A stretch of DNA of 64,000 nt from Pseudomonadota bacterium (GCA_021325355.1 JAJPHI010000018.1:62001-126000); one strand, 5' to 3'; shown: positions 39,451-48,865, counted from the first letter of the stretch. Numbers and translations are program-made. Notes: generated by a model from the letters alone, not told the origin.

Positions 39451-40262
39451 GCGCCGGCCCCCGGGCGTTGTCGTCGCGCGCGCACAAAGCCGGGGCAGAT
39501 GCGGGCGAGCGGTCGGGCGCGTCGTGGGGTCGGATGGGCGTGGCGATGCTGGCCGCGTTGGGCTTCCATCTGATCGGTCTGGGCTGTTTGAGGGAGTTCG
39601 GTGGGGGCCGGCATGGCCTGCGGCCGCGCGCGGAGCAGTACGTCTATGTGACGCTCGCAAGCTCCGGCGACGCCGGTAAATCGCGTCCCGCGCTGCCGCG
39701 CACGTCGCCGGTCTCGAGCGCGGCTCTGCGACATGCGGCGAAAGCGCTGCGCCGAATGATCACGCGGAAGGCGGCGGTCGCGACAGGATCGAGGTTGGCG
39801 GCGCCGTCGCCGGCGCTCGCCACGCGCGAAGCCGCGGCGAGATCGGCGCCGCGAGCCGCGACTGATCGTCCTGCGGGCGAATCCGGGCCGGCGACGGCGC
39901 GGGTGGGCGCGGGCGGCGATAGCGAAAGCGGCGGTAGCCGGAGCAGCGCGGCAGAGCAGGGTCCCTTCGCGGCGGATCAGGTGGATGAGCCACCGGTGCC
40001 GATCGCCACGCCCTTGCCGCAGTACCCGGCGCGCGCCCGGGAGCTCGGGATCGAGGGTCGCGTGGTGCTGCGAATAATCGTGGACCGTCGCGGCGCGGTC
40101 GAGCCCGACGTGAAGGTCGTCGAGAGTATCCCGCTGCTGGAGGCGGCGGCGGTGGCAGCGGTGCGAGGATGGCGCTTCCGGCCGGGCCGGGGGCGCGACG
40201 GCGCGCCGGTGCGCGTGTGGCTCGAAGTCCCGCTGCGCTTCGCGCTGACCCCTGGCGAGTAA
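39447..40262 (+). CDS. tonB: TonB energy transducer
   Basis: 271 residues: one N-terminal membrane helix (about 30-48, RMGVAMLAALGFHLIGLGCL), a long Ala/Arg/Ser-rich periplasmic linker (about 65-175), and a C-terminal TonB domain from PLPQYPARARELGIEGRVVL to FRPGRGRDGAPVRVWLEVPL. It transmits proton-motive-force energy to the TonB receptor. exbB and exbD are not in the window. The linker has few Pro-Lys repeats, unlike classical TonB. It is a dedicated copy, coupled to its receptor operon by an ATGA overlap. Confidence 0.88.
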   Translation: MSAGPRALSSRAHKAGADAGERSGASWGRMGVAMLAALGFHLIGLGCLREFGGGRHGLRPRAEQYVYVTLASSGDAGKSRPALPRTSPVSSAALRHAAKALRRMITRKAAVATGSRLAAPSPALATREAAARSAPRAATDRPAGESGPATARVGAGGDSESGGSRSSAAEQGPFAADQVDEPPVPIATPLPQYPARARELGIEGRVVLRIIVDRRGAVEPDVKVVESIPLLEAAAVAAVRGWRFRPGRGRDGAPVRVWLEVPLRFALTPGE

Positions 40263-40351
40263 ACGGCCGCGCGCGGCGCCGCCTCGGACCGCCGGCGGCC
40301 TTTGCGAGCGCGCGCCGTTCGGTGCTAGGATGCGAGCGCGTTGCTCTTATA

Positions 40352-41482
40352 ATGGAACGACCGAAGTTCAGCGAGCGTATCCGGGCGATCCGCGCCGGGC
40401 GCGGCCTGACGCAGGCCGAACTGGCGGCGGAGGCCGGTATCTCACGACAGGCGCTGGCCGCGATCGAGCGCGGCGCGTATCTGCCGAACGTCGCGGTGGG
40501 GATGCGGCTCGCGCGGGTCGTCGGGCTCACGGTCGAGGAGCTGTTCGGCGCGGACGAAGACGACGACGCGCAGGAAATTGCGGCGCGCTGGAAGAACACG
40601 CTCGGCGGCGGCGTGGATCCGAAGCGGGTGGCGCTGGCGCGGGTGGGCGGCCGGATGGTGGCGCTGGCCCTGCCGCGCGCCCATCTGACGCTGCCGGTCT
40701 CGAGCGGGCTCTGCGCGCATCCGGCGCGGACGGCGGCGCGGGTGGCGACGCGGCTGCGGGGCCAGGAAATCGCCGCCACGCTGCTCATCGCGGGATGCGA
40801 TCCGGCGGTGGCGATCGTGATCGGGTGGCTCGCGCGGACCGGATCGAAGGTGAATGCCGTCGCCCTGCCGTGTTCGAGCGGCCGGGCGCTGGCGGCGGTG
40901 GCGGCGGAGTCGGTGCACGTCGCCGGGGTCCATCTGCGTGATCCGCAAAGCGGCGATTACAACCTGGCGCCGGTGCGCAAGGCGGTCGGCCGGAGCCGGA
41001 TCCGCTTAATCAATTTCGCCTGTTGGGAAGTGGGTTTTGCGGTGGCGCCGGGGAATCCGCGCAGTATCCGGAGCTTTTGCGATCTGGGTCGGTCGAACGT
41101 GCGGATTATCAATCGGGAGCCGGGCGCCGGCGCGCGGCAGGTGCTGGACGAGGAGCTGGCCGCGGCGGGTCTGCGGGCGCGGCAGATTCGCGGTTATGAG
41201 CAGGAAGCCGCGGGCCATCTCGAGGTGGCGGCGGCGATTTGCGCCGGTGAGGCCGATACGGGCGTGACGATTCGGCTGGCGGCCGAGGCCTATGGACTCG
41301 ACTTCGTGCCGTGGCGCGAAGAGCGCTACGACCTCGCCATCCTGGAAACCGAGCTCGAATCGGCGCCGGTCAGCCGGCTGATGGATGCGCTGACGTCGCA
41401 GCGTCTGGCGCGCGAAGTATCGCAGCTCTGCGGCTATGACACGACGCAGATGGGCACGGAGCTCGCCCGCATCAACTGCTAG
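40352..41482 (+). CDS. XRE-type regulator with periplasmic-binding-protein-like domain
   Basis: 376 residues. N-terminal XRE HTH (FSERIRAIRAGRGLTQAELA, AEAGISRQALAAIERGAYLP), then a PBP-like domain similar to the substrate-binding module of molybdopterin-related regulators: TLLIAGCDPAVAIVIGWLAR, RLINFACWEVGFAVAPGNPR, INREPGAGARQVLDEELAAA and YDLAILETELESAPV. It is probably a ligand-sensing cytoplasmic repressor or activator; molybdate or tungstate is one possibility by family. No good Shine-Dalgarno sequence precedes ATG 40352. It lies between the TonB operon and the aldehyde dehydrogenases, which it may control. Confidence 0.82.
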   Translation: MERPKFSERIRAIRAGRGLTQAELAAEAGISRQALAAIERGAYLPNVAVGMRLARVVGLTVEELFGADEDDDAQEIAARWKNTLGGGVDPKRVALARVGGRMVALALPRAHLTLPVSSGLCAHPARTAARVATRLRGQEIAATLLIAGCDPAVAIVIGWLARTGSKVNAVALPCSSGRALAAVAAESVHVAGVHLRDPQSGDYNLAPVRKAVGRSRIRLINFACWEVGFAVAPGNPRSIRSFCDLGRSNVRIINREPGAGARQVLDEELAAAGLRARQIRGYEQEAAGHLEVAAAICAGEADTGVTIRLAAEAYGLDFVPWREERYDLAILETELESAPVSRLMDALTSQRLAREVSQLCGYDTTQMGTELARINC

Positions 41483-41513
41483 GGCCGCAGGGCGAAGAGG
41501 AGAGAAGGAAGCC

Positions 41514-43013
41514 ATGGCAGCAGCAGTTCCCTCGGTTGAACCAGCGACGGAGGCCGCGGCGGCGCGGCGGTTTTTGCAGGGGCCGCCCAAGCAGTTGCTG
41601 ATCGGCGGCAAATGGGTGCCGGCCAAATCGGGCAAGACCTTCGAAACGATCAATCCGGCCAACGAAGAGGTGCTGGCGCTGGTAGCCGAAGGCGACCGCG
41701 CCGATATCGACGAGGCGGTGGCGGCGGCGCGGCGGGCCTTCGAGGCGGGGCGATGGCCGTCGCTCGGACCGCATCAGCGGGCGCGCTACCTGCTTCGGAT
41801 CGCCGATCTTATCGAGCAGCACGCCGACGAGTTGGCGCAGCTCATCACGCTCGACAACGGCAAGCCGATCAGCGAGGCGACCGTGGAGGTCGGGCGGACG
41901 GTTGATACGTTTCGTTATTACGCTGGATGGGCGACCAAATTTTATGGCGAGACGAATCCGTCGGCGCCGGACTTTTTCAACTACACGCTACGGGAGCCGG
42001 TCGGCGTGTGCGGTCAGATCATTCCGTGGAACGGCCCGCTCTCGACGATTAGCTGGAAGGTGGCGCCGGCGCTCGCCTTCGGCAATACGCTGGTGTTGAA
42101 GCCGGCCGAACAGACGCCGCTGCCGGCGGTGCGGATGGGCGAGCTTATCTGCGAGGCGGGTCTGCCCGACGGCGTGGTCAATATCGTGACCGGCTTCGGA
42201 CCAACGGCGGGGGCCGCGCTGGCGGGTCATCCGGACGTGGACAAGGTCGCCTTCACCGGATCGACGGAGGTCGGGAAGCTCATTTTGCAGGCGTCTGCGG
42301 GCAATCTGAAGCGGGTCTCGCTCGAGTTGGGCGGCAAGTCGCCCAACGTGATTTTTGCCGACGCGCCGCTCGAGACCGCCGTGGCGTTGTCGGCGACGGG
42401 AGTCTTTCGCAACCAGGGCCAGGTCTGCTGCGCGGCGACCCGGATGTTCGTGCAGGAGAGCCTCTACGACGAGTTTGCCGAGCGGATTGCGGCGAAGGCC
42501 GAGGCGATTCGGCTCGGCGAGCCGCTCGATCAGACGACGACGATGGGGCCGCTGGTCTCGAGCGAGCAGTATGAGCGGGTGCTGGGCTATCTGAAGCTCG
42601 CGCGGGACGAGGGCGCGCAGGCGAAAGCCGGCGGCGAGCGCGGTCCGCAGGAGCGCGGCTATTTCGTGAAGCCGACGATTTACACGGCGGTGCGCAACGA
42701 TATGCGGATTGCGCGCGAGGAGATCTTCGGGCCGGTCGCGGTGCTGATTCCGTTCAAGGACGAGAACGACGCCGTGCTGCAGGGCAACGACACGACCTAC
42801 GGCCTCGGCGCGGGGGTGTGGACGCGCGACCTCAGCCGGGCCCATCGCGTGGCGCGGGCGCTCAGGGCGGGGTCGGTGTGGGTCAACTGTTACGGGCTTA
42901 TCGATCCGATCTCGGCGTTCGGCGGCTACAAACAGTCGGGGTTTGGGCGCGAGCTCGGCCCCCAGTCGATCGATCTCTACACGCAGATCAAGTCGGTTTA
43001 CGTGAAGCTCTGA
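41514..43013 (+). CDS. aldehyde dehydrogenase, first of three tandem copies
   Basis: NAD(P)-dependent oxidation of an aldehyde to the acid; 499 residues. Catalytic Cys305 in GQVCCAATR, general base Glu271 in SLELGGKSPN, NAD-binding GSTEVGKLI, and EIFGPV near the C-terminus. The motif usually reading PWNFP is PWNGP here (171-175), which enlarges the substrate funnel if the fold is unchanged. AGAAGGAAG precedes ATG 41514. It resembles copy 2 most, including a 44-base identical stretch (42252-42295 and 43815-43858). The substrate is unknown. Confidence 0.93.
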   Translation: MAAAVPSVEPATEAAAARRFLQGPPKQLLIGGKWVPAKSGKTFETINPANEEVLALVAEGDRADIDEAVAAARRAFEAGRWPSLGPHQRARYLLRIADLIEQHADELAQLITLDNGKPISEATVEVGRTVDTFRYYAGWATKFYGETNPSAPDFFNYTLREPVGVCGQIIPWNGPLSTISWKVAPALAFGNTLVLKPAEQTPLPAVRMGELICEAGLPDGVVNIVTGFGPTAGAALAGHPDVDKVAFTGSTEVGKLILQASAGNLKRVSLELGGKSPNVIFADAPLETAVALSATGVFRNQGQVCCAATRMFVQESLYDEFAERIAAKAEAIRLGEPLDQTTTMGPLVSSEQYERVLGYLKLARDEGAQAKAGGERGPQERGYFVKPTIYTAVRNDMRIAREEIFGPVAVLIPFKDENDAVLQGNDTTYGLGAGVWTRDLSRAHRVARALRAGSVWVNCYGLIDPISAFGGYKQSGFGRELGPQSIDLYTQIKSVYVKL

Positions 43014-43070
43014 AGCGGCTTCGGCCGCCCCACGGCTTCGAGTCTTTGATAATTCTGGAGGAAAAGAAAC

Positions 43071-44573
43071 ATGGCGGCAGCAGTTCCATCGATTGAGAAG
43101 GCGGCGAGCGGCATCACCTCGACGCCGGTGCTGGATTTTCTGAGGAAACCCAAGCAGTTGCTGATTGGCGGCAAGTGGGTGCCGGCAAAATCGGGCAAGA
43201 CCTTCGAAACCGTCAATCCGGCGAATGAAGAGGTGCTTGCGCTGGTTGCGGAAGGCGACAAGGCGGACGTCGAAGAGGCGGTGAAGGTTGCGCGCAAGGC
43301 CTTCGAGGAGAGCAAGTGGGCGAGTATCGGGCCGCATCAGCGGGCCCGCTATCTGTTCAAGATCGCGGATCTGATTGAGGCGCACGCCGACGAGCTGGCG
43401 ACGCTGGAGACGCTCAACAACGGCATGGCGATCTCGCTGGCGCGCGGGATGGTGGCCGGGGCCGCCGAGGTGTTCCGCTACTACGGCGGGTGGAGCACCA
43501 AGATCTACGGCGAGACCAATCCGTCGGACCCCTCGCTGTTCAACTATACGCTGCGCGAGCCGGTCGGGGTCTGCGGTCAGATCATTCCGTGGAACGGACC
43601 GATTGCGATGTTCGCCTGGAAAATCGCGCCGGCGCTCGCCTGCGGCAACGTCTCGGTGCTGAAGCCGGCCGAGCAGACGCCGCTGACCGCGCTGCGGCTC
43701 GGCGAGCTGATCCTCGAGGCAGGGGTGCCGGACGGAGTCGTGAACATTATCACGGGTTTCGGTGAGACCGCGGGCGCGGCGATCGCGAGCCATCCGGATA
43801 TCGACAAGGTGGCGTTCACCGGATCGACGGAGGTCGGGAAGCTCATTTTGCAGGCGTCGGCGGGCAATCTGAAGCGGGTGTCGCTCGAGCTGGGCGGCAA
43901 GTCGCCGAACGTGATTTTCGCCGATGCCGACCTCGAATCGGCGGTGTCGACGGCGATGTTCGGGTTCTGCATGCTGTCGGGGCAGGTGTGCTGCGCCGGT
44001 ACGCGGATTTTCGTGCAGCAGGACTTCCAGGACACCTTTATCGACGCGTTGACGCGCTACACGTCGAAGGTCAAGGCGGGCGATCCGCTGGATCCGAAGA
44101 CCACCGTGGGACCGCTGGTGTCGAAGGAGCAGTTCAACCGCGTCAAGTCGTATCTCGAGCTGGGCAAGCAGGAAGGCGCGAAGCCGGCACTGGGCGGCGA
44201 GGTCGCGAGCGGCAAGGGTTATTTCGTTGATCCGGCGATCTTCACCGGTGTCAAAAACAACATGCGGATAGCCCAGGAGGAGATCTTCGGGCCGGTGGCC
44301 GCGGTGATTCCCTTCAAGGACGAGAACGACGCGGTGCTGCAGGGCAACGACACCACCTACGGACTGGCGGCGGCGGTGTGGACCACCGACGTCAGCCGCG
44401 CGCACAAGGTGGCGCGGGCGCTCAAGGCGGGCACGGTGTGGGTCAACTGCTACAACAACATCGATCCGATTTCGCCGTTCGGCGGCTACAAGCAGTCGGG
44501 GATCGGGCGTGAGCTCGGCCGGTATGCGGTCGACCTCTATACGCAGATCAAGTCGGTGTACGTGAAGCTCTAG
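43071..44573 (+). CDS. aldehyde dehydrogenase, second tandem copy
   Basis: 500 residues, about the same architecture as copy 1. Catalytic Cys in GQVCCAGTR, Glu in SLELGGKSPN, and again PWNGP instead of PWNFP. A difference is TLNNGMAISLARG where copies 1 and 3 keep LDNGKP, so the usual Gly-Lys-Pro after the NAD-pocket region is lost. GGAGG lies before ATG 43071. It is separated from copy 1 by 57 bases with no terminator and followed by a strong terminator, so copies 1 and 2 form one unit. Confidence 0.93.
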   Translation: MAAAVPSIEKAASGITSTPVLDFLRKPKQLLIGGKWVPAKSGKTFETVNPANEEVLALVAEGDKADVEEAVKVARKAFEESKWASIGPHQRARYLFKIADLIEAHADELATLETLNNGMAISLARGMVAGAAEVFRYYGGWSTKIYGETNPSDPSLFNYTLREPVGVCGQIIPWNGPIAMFAWKIAPALACGNVSVLKPAEQTPLTALRLGELILEAGVPDGVVNIITGFGETAGAAIASHPDIDKVAFTGSTEVGKLILQASAGNLKRVSLELGGKSPNVIFADADLESAVSTAMFGFCMLSGQVCCAGTRIFVQQDFQDTFIDALTRYTSKVKAGDPLDPKTTVGPLVSKEQFNRVKSYLELGKQEGAKPALGGEVASGKGYFVDPAIFTGVKNNMRIAQEEIFGPVAAVIPFKDENDAVLQGNDTTYGLAAAVWTTDVSRAHKVARALKAGTVWVNCYNNIDPISPFGGYKQSGIGRELGRYAVDLYTQIKSVYVKL

Positions 44574-44584
44574 TCGAGGGGCGG

Positions 44585-44621
44585 GGCGGCGGCCGGGAGA
44601 AACGGCCGCCGCCGCTTTTTT
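44585..44621 (+). terminator. Rho-independent terminator between aldehyde dehydrogenases 2 and 3
   Basis: GGCGGCGGCCG (44585-44595) pairs perfectly with CGGCCGCCGCC (44603-44613) around loop GGAGAAA, followed by GC and six T residues (44616-44621). It is the clearest intrinsic terminator in the window. Confidence 0.92.
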
Positions 44622-44653
44622 CCAATTATCGTGAAAGTTTGAGGATTATCGAA

Positions 44654-46162
44654 ATGGCGGCAGCACTTCCCGCACTCGAGCGCGCGGCGCAGGGCGCCAA
44701 AGTCGGCGCCGTACTGGATTTCCTGCGACGATCGCCGACCAAACTGCTGATCGACGGCAAATGGACGGCGGCGAAATCGGGCAAAACCTTCGAAACGATC
44801 AATCCGGCCAACGAAGAGGTTCTGGCGCTGGTGGCCGAAGGCGACAAGGCCGACGTCGACGAGGCGGTGGTGGCGGCGCGGCGCGCGTTTGAAGAGGGCA
44901 GGTGGCGCACCATCACGCCGCATCAGCGCGGCCGCTACCTGCTGCGAATTGCCGAGCTTATCGATAAGTATGCGGACGAACTGGCCGAGCTCGAAAGCCT
45001 CGATAACGGGAAGCCGGTGGCGCAGGCGCGCACGATCGATATCGCCGGGGCGGCGGGGATTTTCCGCTACTTCGCGGGATGGCCGTCGAAGATCTACGGC
45101 GAGACCAATCCCTCGGACCCCGGGATGTTCAACTACACGCTGCGCGAGCCGATCGGCGTCTGCGGGCTCATCATTCCGTGGAATTTTCCGCTGATGATGG
45201 CGGTGACGAAGATCGCGCCGGCGCTGGCGTGTGGCAACACCATGATTCTGAAGCCCGCCGAGCAGACGCCGCTGACCGCGATTCGGCTGGGGGAGCTTCT
45301 CCAGGAGGCCGGAATTCCTGACGGCGTGGTCAACATCATCACCGGTTTCGGGCCCGGCGCGGGCAGCGCTATCGCGGAGCATCCGGGGATCGACAAGGTG
45401 GCGTTCACCGGATCGACCGAAGTCGGCAAGCTTATCCTGCAGGCGTCGGCGGGCAATCTGAAGCGCGTGTCGCTCGAGCTCGGCGGCAAATCGCCGAACA
45501 TCGTGTTTCCCGACGCGGACCTCGCGAGCGCGGTGAAAAATGCGATGACCGGGGTCTTTTACAATTCGGGGCAGGTGTGCGCTGCGGGCACGCGAATTTT
45601 CGTGCAGCGCGACATCTACGACAATTTCGTGGCCGACCTGACGGCCGCCAGCGAACGGATGACGCCGGGGAATCCGCTGGATCCGCAGACGCGGCTGGGG
45701 CCGGTGGTTTCGCGCGAGCAGTTCGATCGCGTGCTCGGCTATGTGACGGCCGGCCGTCATGAAGGGGCGCGCGTGACGATTGGCGGCGAGGCGGTGGGCG
45801 GCAAAGGCTATTACGTCAAGCCGACGATTTTCGCCGACGTGCGCAACGACATGAAGATCGCGCAGGAGGAGATCTTCGGGCCGGTCGCGGCGGCGATTCC
45901 GTTCAAGGACGAAGACGATGCGGTGCTGCAGGGCAACGCGACGACTTACGGTCTGGCGGCCGCGGTCTGGAGCCGGGATATCCGTCGGGCGCATCGCGTG
46001 GCGCGGGCGCTCAAGGCGGGCACGGTGTGGGTCAACTGCTACGGCGTAACCGACACGGCGATGCCCTTCGGCGGCTACAAGCAGTCGGGCTTTGGGCGCG
46101 AAGGCAGCCGGCACGTGATCGATCTGTTCACGCAGATCAAGTCGGTTTATGTGAAGCTGTGA
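44654..46162 (+). CDS. aldehyde dehydrogenase, third tandem copy
   Basis: 502 residues from ATG 44654, with AGGA 8 bases upstream; the TTG at 44639 is in frame but less likely. Unlike copies 1 and 2 it keeps canonical PWNFP, has a single catalytic Cys context GQVCAAGTR, and has Glu in SLELGGKSPN. It shares the C-terminal QIKSVYVKL with both others, so the three arose by local duplication. It follows a strong terminator and so needs its own promoter or readthrough; the gap of 32 bases after the T run is very short. Confidence 0.93.
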   Translation: MAAALPALERAAQGAKVGAVLDFLRRSPTKLLIDGKWTAAKSGKTFETINPANEEVLALVAEGDKADVDEAVVAARRAFEEGRWRTITPHQRGRYLLRIAELIDKYADELAELESLDNGKPVAQARTIDIAGAAGIFRYFAGWPSKIYGETNPSDPGMFNYTLREPIGVCGLIIPWNFPLMMAVTKIAPALACGNTMILKPAEQTPLTAIRLGELLQEAGIPDGVVNIITGFGPGAGSAIAEHPGIDKVAFTGSTEVGKLILQASAGNLKRVSLELGGKSPNIVFPDADLASAVKNAMTGVFYNSGQVCAAGTRIFVQRDIYDNFVADLTAASERMTPGNPLDPQTRLGPVVSREQFDRVLGYVTAGRHEGARVTIGGEAVGGKGYYVKPTIFADVRNDMKIAQEEIFGPVAAAIPFKDEDDAVLQGNATTYGLAAAVWSRDIRRAHRVARALKAGTVWVNCYGVTDTAMPFGGYKQSGFGREGSRHVIDLFTQIKSVYVKL

Positions 46163-46199
46163 GCGGCGCGCGGCGCTGAGCGGACGGCAGAGAGCAGGC

Positions 46200-46700
46200 A
46201 TGCGACGTTTTGCATTCGAGGCGGAGATTTACGAAACGCTGTCGTGCATCCCGATGGCGGTGCGCGCCAAGCTTGATCGGGCCGCCGTCAAGATCGCGCT
46301 CGAGCAGTGGCTGGCGTTAGGGATGGCGGAACGGCGATGGCTCTGCGAGCATCCGACCGCGACCGCGCAGGAAGTCGAGAGCTTTGCCGAGAGCGTCTGC
46401 CGGCTGGTCGCCCAGCATAGCGGCGCGGCCCCGCCGCGGCTCTCGTCGGAGCAGCAGCAGAGCGCGTTTGCCAATGCGCAACTGCCGGAACGGGTCGCGG
46501 CCAATGCGCGCCTCTGCGGTTTCGAACTGGATGCGGCGGCGTGGGCGCGGCTCGACGACGATGAGCGGTATGCGCTCGCCAAGCTGGGGGGCGGTCAGCG
46601 GGTGCGGCGCAATTTCGCGGCCGCGCTGAAGGAGTTTCTGGGCGCGGACGCGGAGCGGCGCGAGGATCAGCCGCAAGATCAGCATTCAGATCAGGGTTAG
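46200..46700 (+). CDS. nitrate-reductase-associated-protein family
   Basis: 166 residues. The N-terminus FAFEAEIYETLSCIPMAVRA followed by KLDRAAVKIALEQWLAL matches the small family annotated as nitrate reductase associated protein, named from gene context in cyanobacteria. The conserved CIPM-VR-KLD and the ATAQEVESF block are visible. The C-terminus (DQPQDQHSDQG) is unstructured. No nitrate reductase is in the window, so the name should not be read as function. It lies 37 bases after the third aldehyde dehydrogenase. Confidence 0.75.
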   Translation: MRRFAFEAEIYETLSCIPMAVRAKLDRAAVKIALEQWLALGMAERRWLCEHPTATAQEVESFAESVCRLVAQHSGAAPPRLSSEQQQSAFANAQLPERVAANARLCGFELDAAAWARLDDDERYALAKLGGGQRVRRNFAAALKEFLGADAERREDQPQDQHSDQG

Positions 46701-46860
46701 GATCAACGCGACGATCAAGGATCGATCGTGTGGTCCTGACCGCGTCCGACGGCACAGGCGGCGGCGCGTCGTGGCGGCGCTTTGGCGCTGCCGGGGCGGC
46801 GCGCGCACGGGGGAGCAGCCGCAATCGGCGGCACGGCGCGCCCGGCTCAGGCCGGCGCTC

Positions 46861-46905
46861 GCGCCCGCCCCGCGGAGCATCAGGAGTGCTCGTCGGGGCG
46901 GGCGC
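46861..46905. terminator. long perfect hairpin between convergent genes
   Basis: GCGCCCGCCCCG (46861-46872) pairs over 12 bases with CGGGGCGGGCGC (46894-46905), and inside it GAGCA (46875-46879) pairs with TGCTC (46887-46891). It lies between the plus-strand gene ending at 46700 and the minus-strand multicopper oxidase ending at 46942, where a bidirectional terminator is expected. There is no T run on either side. Confidence 0.65.
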
Positions 46906-46941
46906 GATTACGCGGCGCTACGGCGGGCCGCTAACTCGGCG

Positions 46942-48831
46942 CTACTCGGAAGCGATGGTCCAGCGATCGGCGGGGCCGGCACTCGAGGTCCGCGTCGGCG
47001 CCGTCTGAGCGCCGTCGGCCACGGTGCGCGCGCGTACCAGCTTGCCTCTGACACACCAGGCATAGGCGGGTTGGGGATTCGGCCGGGGCAGCAGGCCGAG
47101 CGTCTGGCCCATCGCGGCGAAATCCAGCCGCAGCGATTCGAGGGCGGCGGCCATCGCGGAGGGCTCGACGCGAATGATCGCCATCATGCCGGCGTCCTCA
47201 TGCTCGGCGATATGGCAGTGATAGACAAAGTCGCCGATGTCGGCGCCGCGAAAATCCATCCGCAGTGTGACCGACGGGAAGGGATCGCTCGGACTGCCGT
47301 CCCAGAAGGGGATCTGAATCGTATCGACGACCTGGTTGGTAATCGCGAGGTTGGGCTGGCTGCCGTTGAGCTCGAAATTGTTCTGCGCTTCGACCAGGAA
47401 ATGGATCTGATGCATGTGGAACTCGTGATTTTCGAGCGTGCGATTCTCGATGGTCCATTCCTCGACGGTGCCCTGGGTGGTGACGATGGCGGGCGGGTTG
47501 TTGGGATCGAAGAGCGTCGGCGTGGCGCCGTCAACGGTGATGTAGAACTGGGATTCGGGATTGTCTTCGGAGAAGTAGAGCCGGCGTGAAGTGGTCGGCG
47601 TGGCGGTGGCAAGACCCTCGAAGCGCTGTTGCCATCGGCCGCCCGCCGTCGTGCTGGGAGTGGTCTCGGCCTGGGCAACGGCGGCCGCGCCGGTGAGTTG
47701 AATCGTCGCCAGGGTGCGTTGGGGGTCATTATCGCCGTCGGGTCCGGTATTGATGCCGAGCGTCACCAGGCTTGCGTTGTTCACCGTGGCGGGCGGCGCG
47801 TTGACGACGAATTCCGCGCGTCCGGCGGTCGGCAGCAGGATATCGGTGGTGTTGACGACCTTGCCCGGCTTGTTGCCGTCCTGCGAGCCGACCGGCACGC
47901 CGTCTAGCGCGACGACGTGCAGGGTTTGCGGGACGCCATCGAACTGGAGCTGCAGATCGATGATGGTGTCGGCCGAGGAGTTCGAGACGCGCCAGAATTG
48001 GCGCTGTCCGGGGCGCATCCGGATGACCGCGGGAATTTCCGCCGGATAGGCGATCGGAACGTTGTTCAGGGTCACGTCCCAGGATGGAATCGGGCCGCCG
48101 GGGGTGGGATTGCCGGCGACATTCTGGTCGCGGATGAGCAGGATCTGCTGCGGCAGACCGGTGACGACGGGCTGAAATTTCTCGATGCCTTCGACGATGA
48201 TCGCGCCGGAGGCGCCGCCCTGCAGGGCCGCCTCGGTGAGCATGTGGGCATGCGGATGGTACCAGTAGAGGCCCGGCGGTTCGTTGGGCGGAAAGCGCAC
48301 ATCGTAGCGGAAGGTCTGGCCGGAATTGACCAGGGTGCGAATCACGTTGTCCTGATGGCAGGCGGGCGCGGTGTTGGTGCCATGAAAATGCATGTTGACC
48401 GAGGAGCCGGTGAGCTCGGTCGCGCCGCAATTGGGGGCCTTGATCGCCATCACGGGCGGCGTTGCGGGAGTGTTGTTGGTGAGGGTGATGACGAGGTGAT
48501 CGCCCGGATGGACATGGAGGGTGGGGTTCTCAAGCCCGCTCGGCGTCATGAAACAAAAGAGCGTTCGACCTTCGGCGTCGGTGGTTGTCTGATAGGAAAA
48601 GTTCACCGCCAGCACGCCGTCGCGGCTGAAGAGATCGGCGGGGTTGGCGACGATACTGCCGGCGGTCGGGCGCGAGCAGGGGTTCGGCACGGGCGGGATC
48701 GGAGTCAGCGCAGGCGATGCAGCGCTCGGCGCCGCTACCGCAGTGATGGTCGGCACGGCGAGCGTCGAGGCGAGCAGGAGCAAGAGAAGTCTCAGGATGC
48801 GCAGGTTGGTCAGTTCCGTCTGTTTCCGCAT
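46942..48831 (-). CDS. multicopper oxidase
   Basis: 629 residues with a signal peptide (RLLLLLLASTLAVPTITAVA). All four copper clusters are present: NMHFHGTN, YWYHPHAHMLTEA, HEFHMHQIHFL and YHCHIAEHEDAGMM, so type 1, 2 and 3 coppers should form, with Met as probable axial ligand. It oxidises a substrate (Cu(I), Fe(II), Mn(II) or phenolics) with O2 in the periplasm. A C-terminal tail of about 50 residues follows the copper domain. The upstream Fur box favours an iron-linked role such as ferroxidase, but this is inference. Confidence 0.92.
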   Translation of the reverse strand: MRKQTELTNLRILRLLLLLLASTLAVPTITAVAAPSAASPALTPIPPVPNPCSRPTAGSIVANPADLFSRDGVLAVNFSYQTTTDAEGRTLFCFMTPSGLENPTLHVHPGDHLVITLTNNTPATPPVMAIKAPNCGATELTGSSVNMHFHGTNTAPACHQDNVIRTLVNSGQTFRYDVRFPPNEPPGLYWYHPHAHMLTEAALQGGASGAIIVEGIEKFQPVVTGLPQQILLIRDQNVAGNPTPGGPIPSWDVTLNNVPIAYPAEIPAVIRMRPGQRQFWRVSNSSADTIIDLQLQFDGVPQTLHVVALDGVPVGSQDGNKPGKVVNTTDILLPTAGRAEFVVNAPPATVNNASLVTLGINTGPDGDNDPQRTLATIQLTGAAAVAQAETTPSTTAGGRWQQRFEGLATATPTTSRRLYFSEDNPESQFYITVDGATPTLFDPNNPPAIVTTQGTVEEWTIENRTLENHEFHMHQIHFLVEAQNNFELNGSQPNLAITNQVVDTIQIPFWDGSPSDPFPSVTLRMDFRGADIGDFVYHCHIAEHEDAGMMAIIRVEPSAMAAALESLRLDFAAMGQTLGLLPRPNPQPAYAWCVRGKLVRARTVADGAQTAPTRTSSAGPADRWTIASE

Positions 48832-48865
48832 AGTGTGGCACCTTAAACATGAAACGAGTTTGTGA

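Noticed and set aside
40348-40353. TATAAT just at the start of the XRE-PBP gene, suggesting a promoter
   Set aside because: The hexamer overlaps the ATG, so transcription would start inside the coding region and after the only good start codon; no paired -35 supports it.
46701-46941. Small gene in the gap between the nitrate-reductase-associated gene and the multicopper oxidase
   Set aside because: Short frames there are Arg/Gly-rich shadows over a large hairpin; no ribosome binding site or family similarity is visible.
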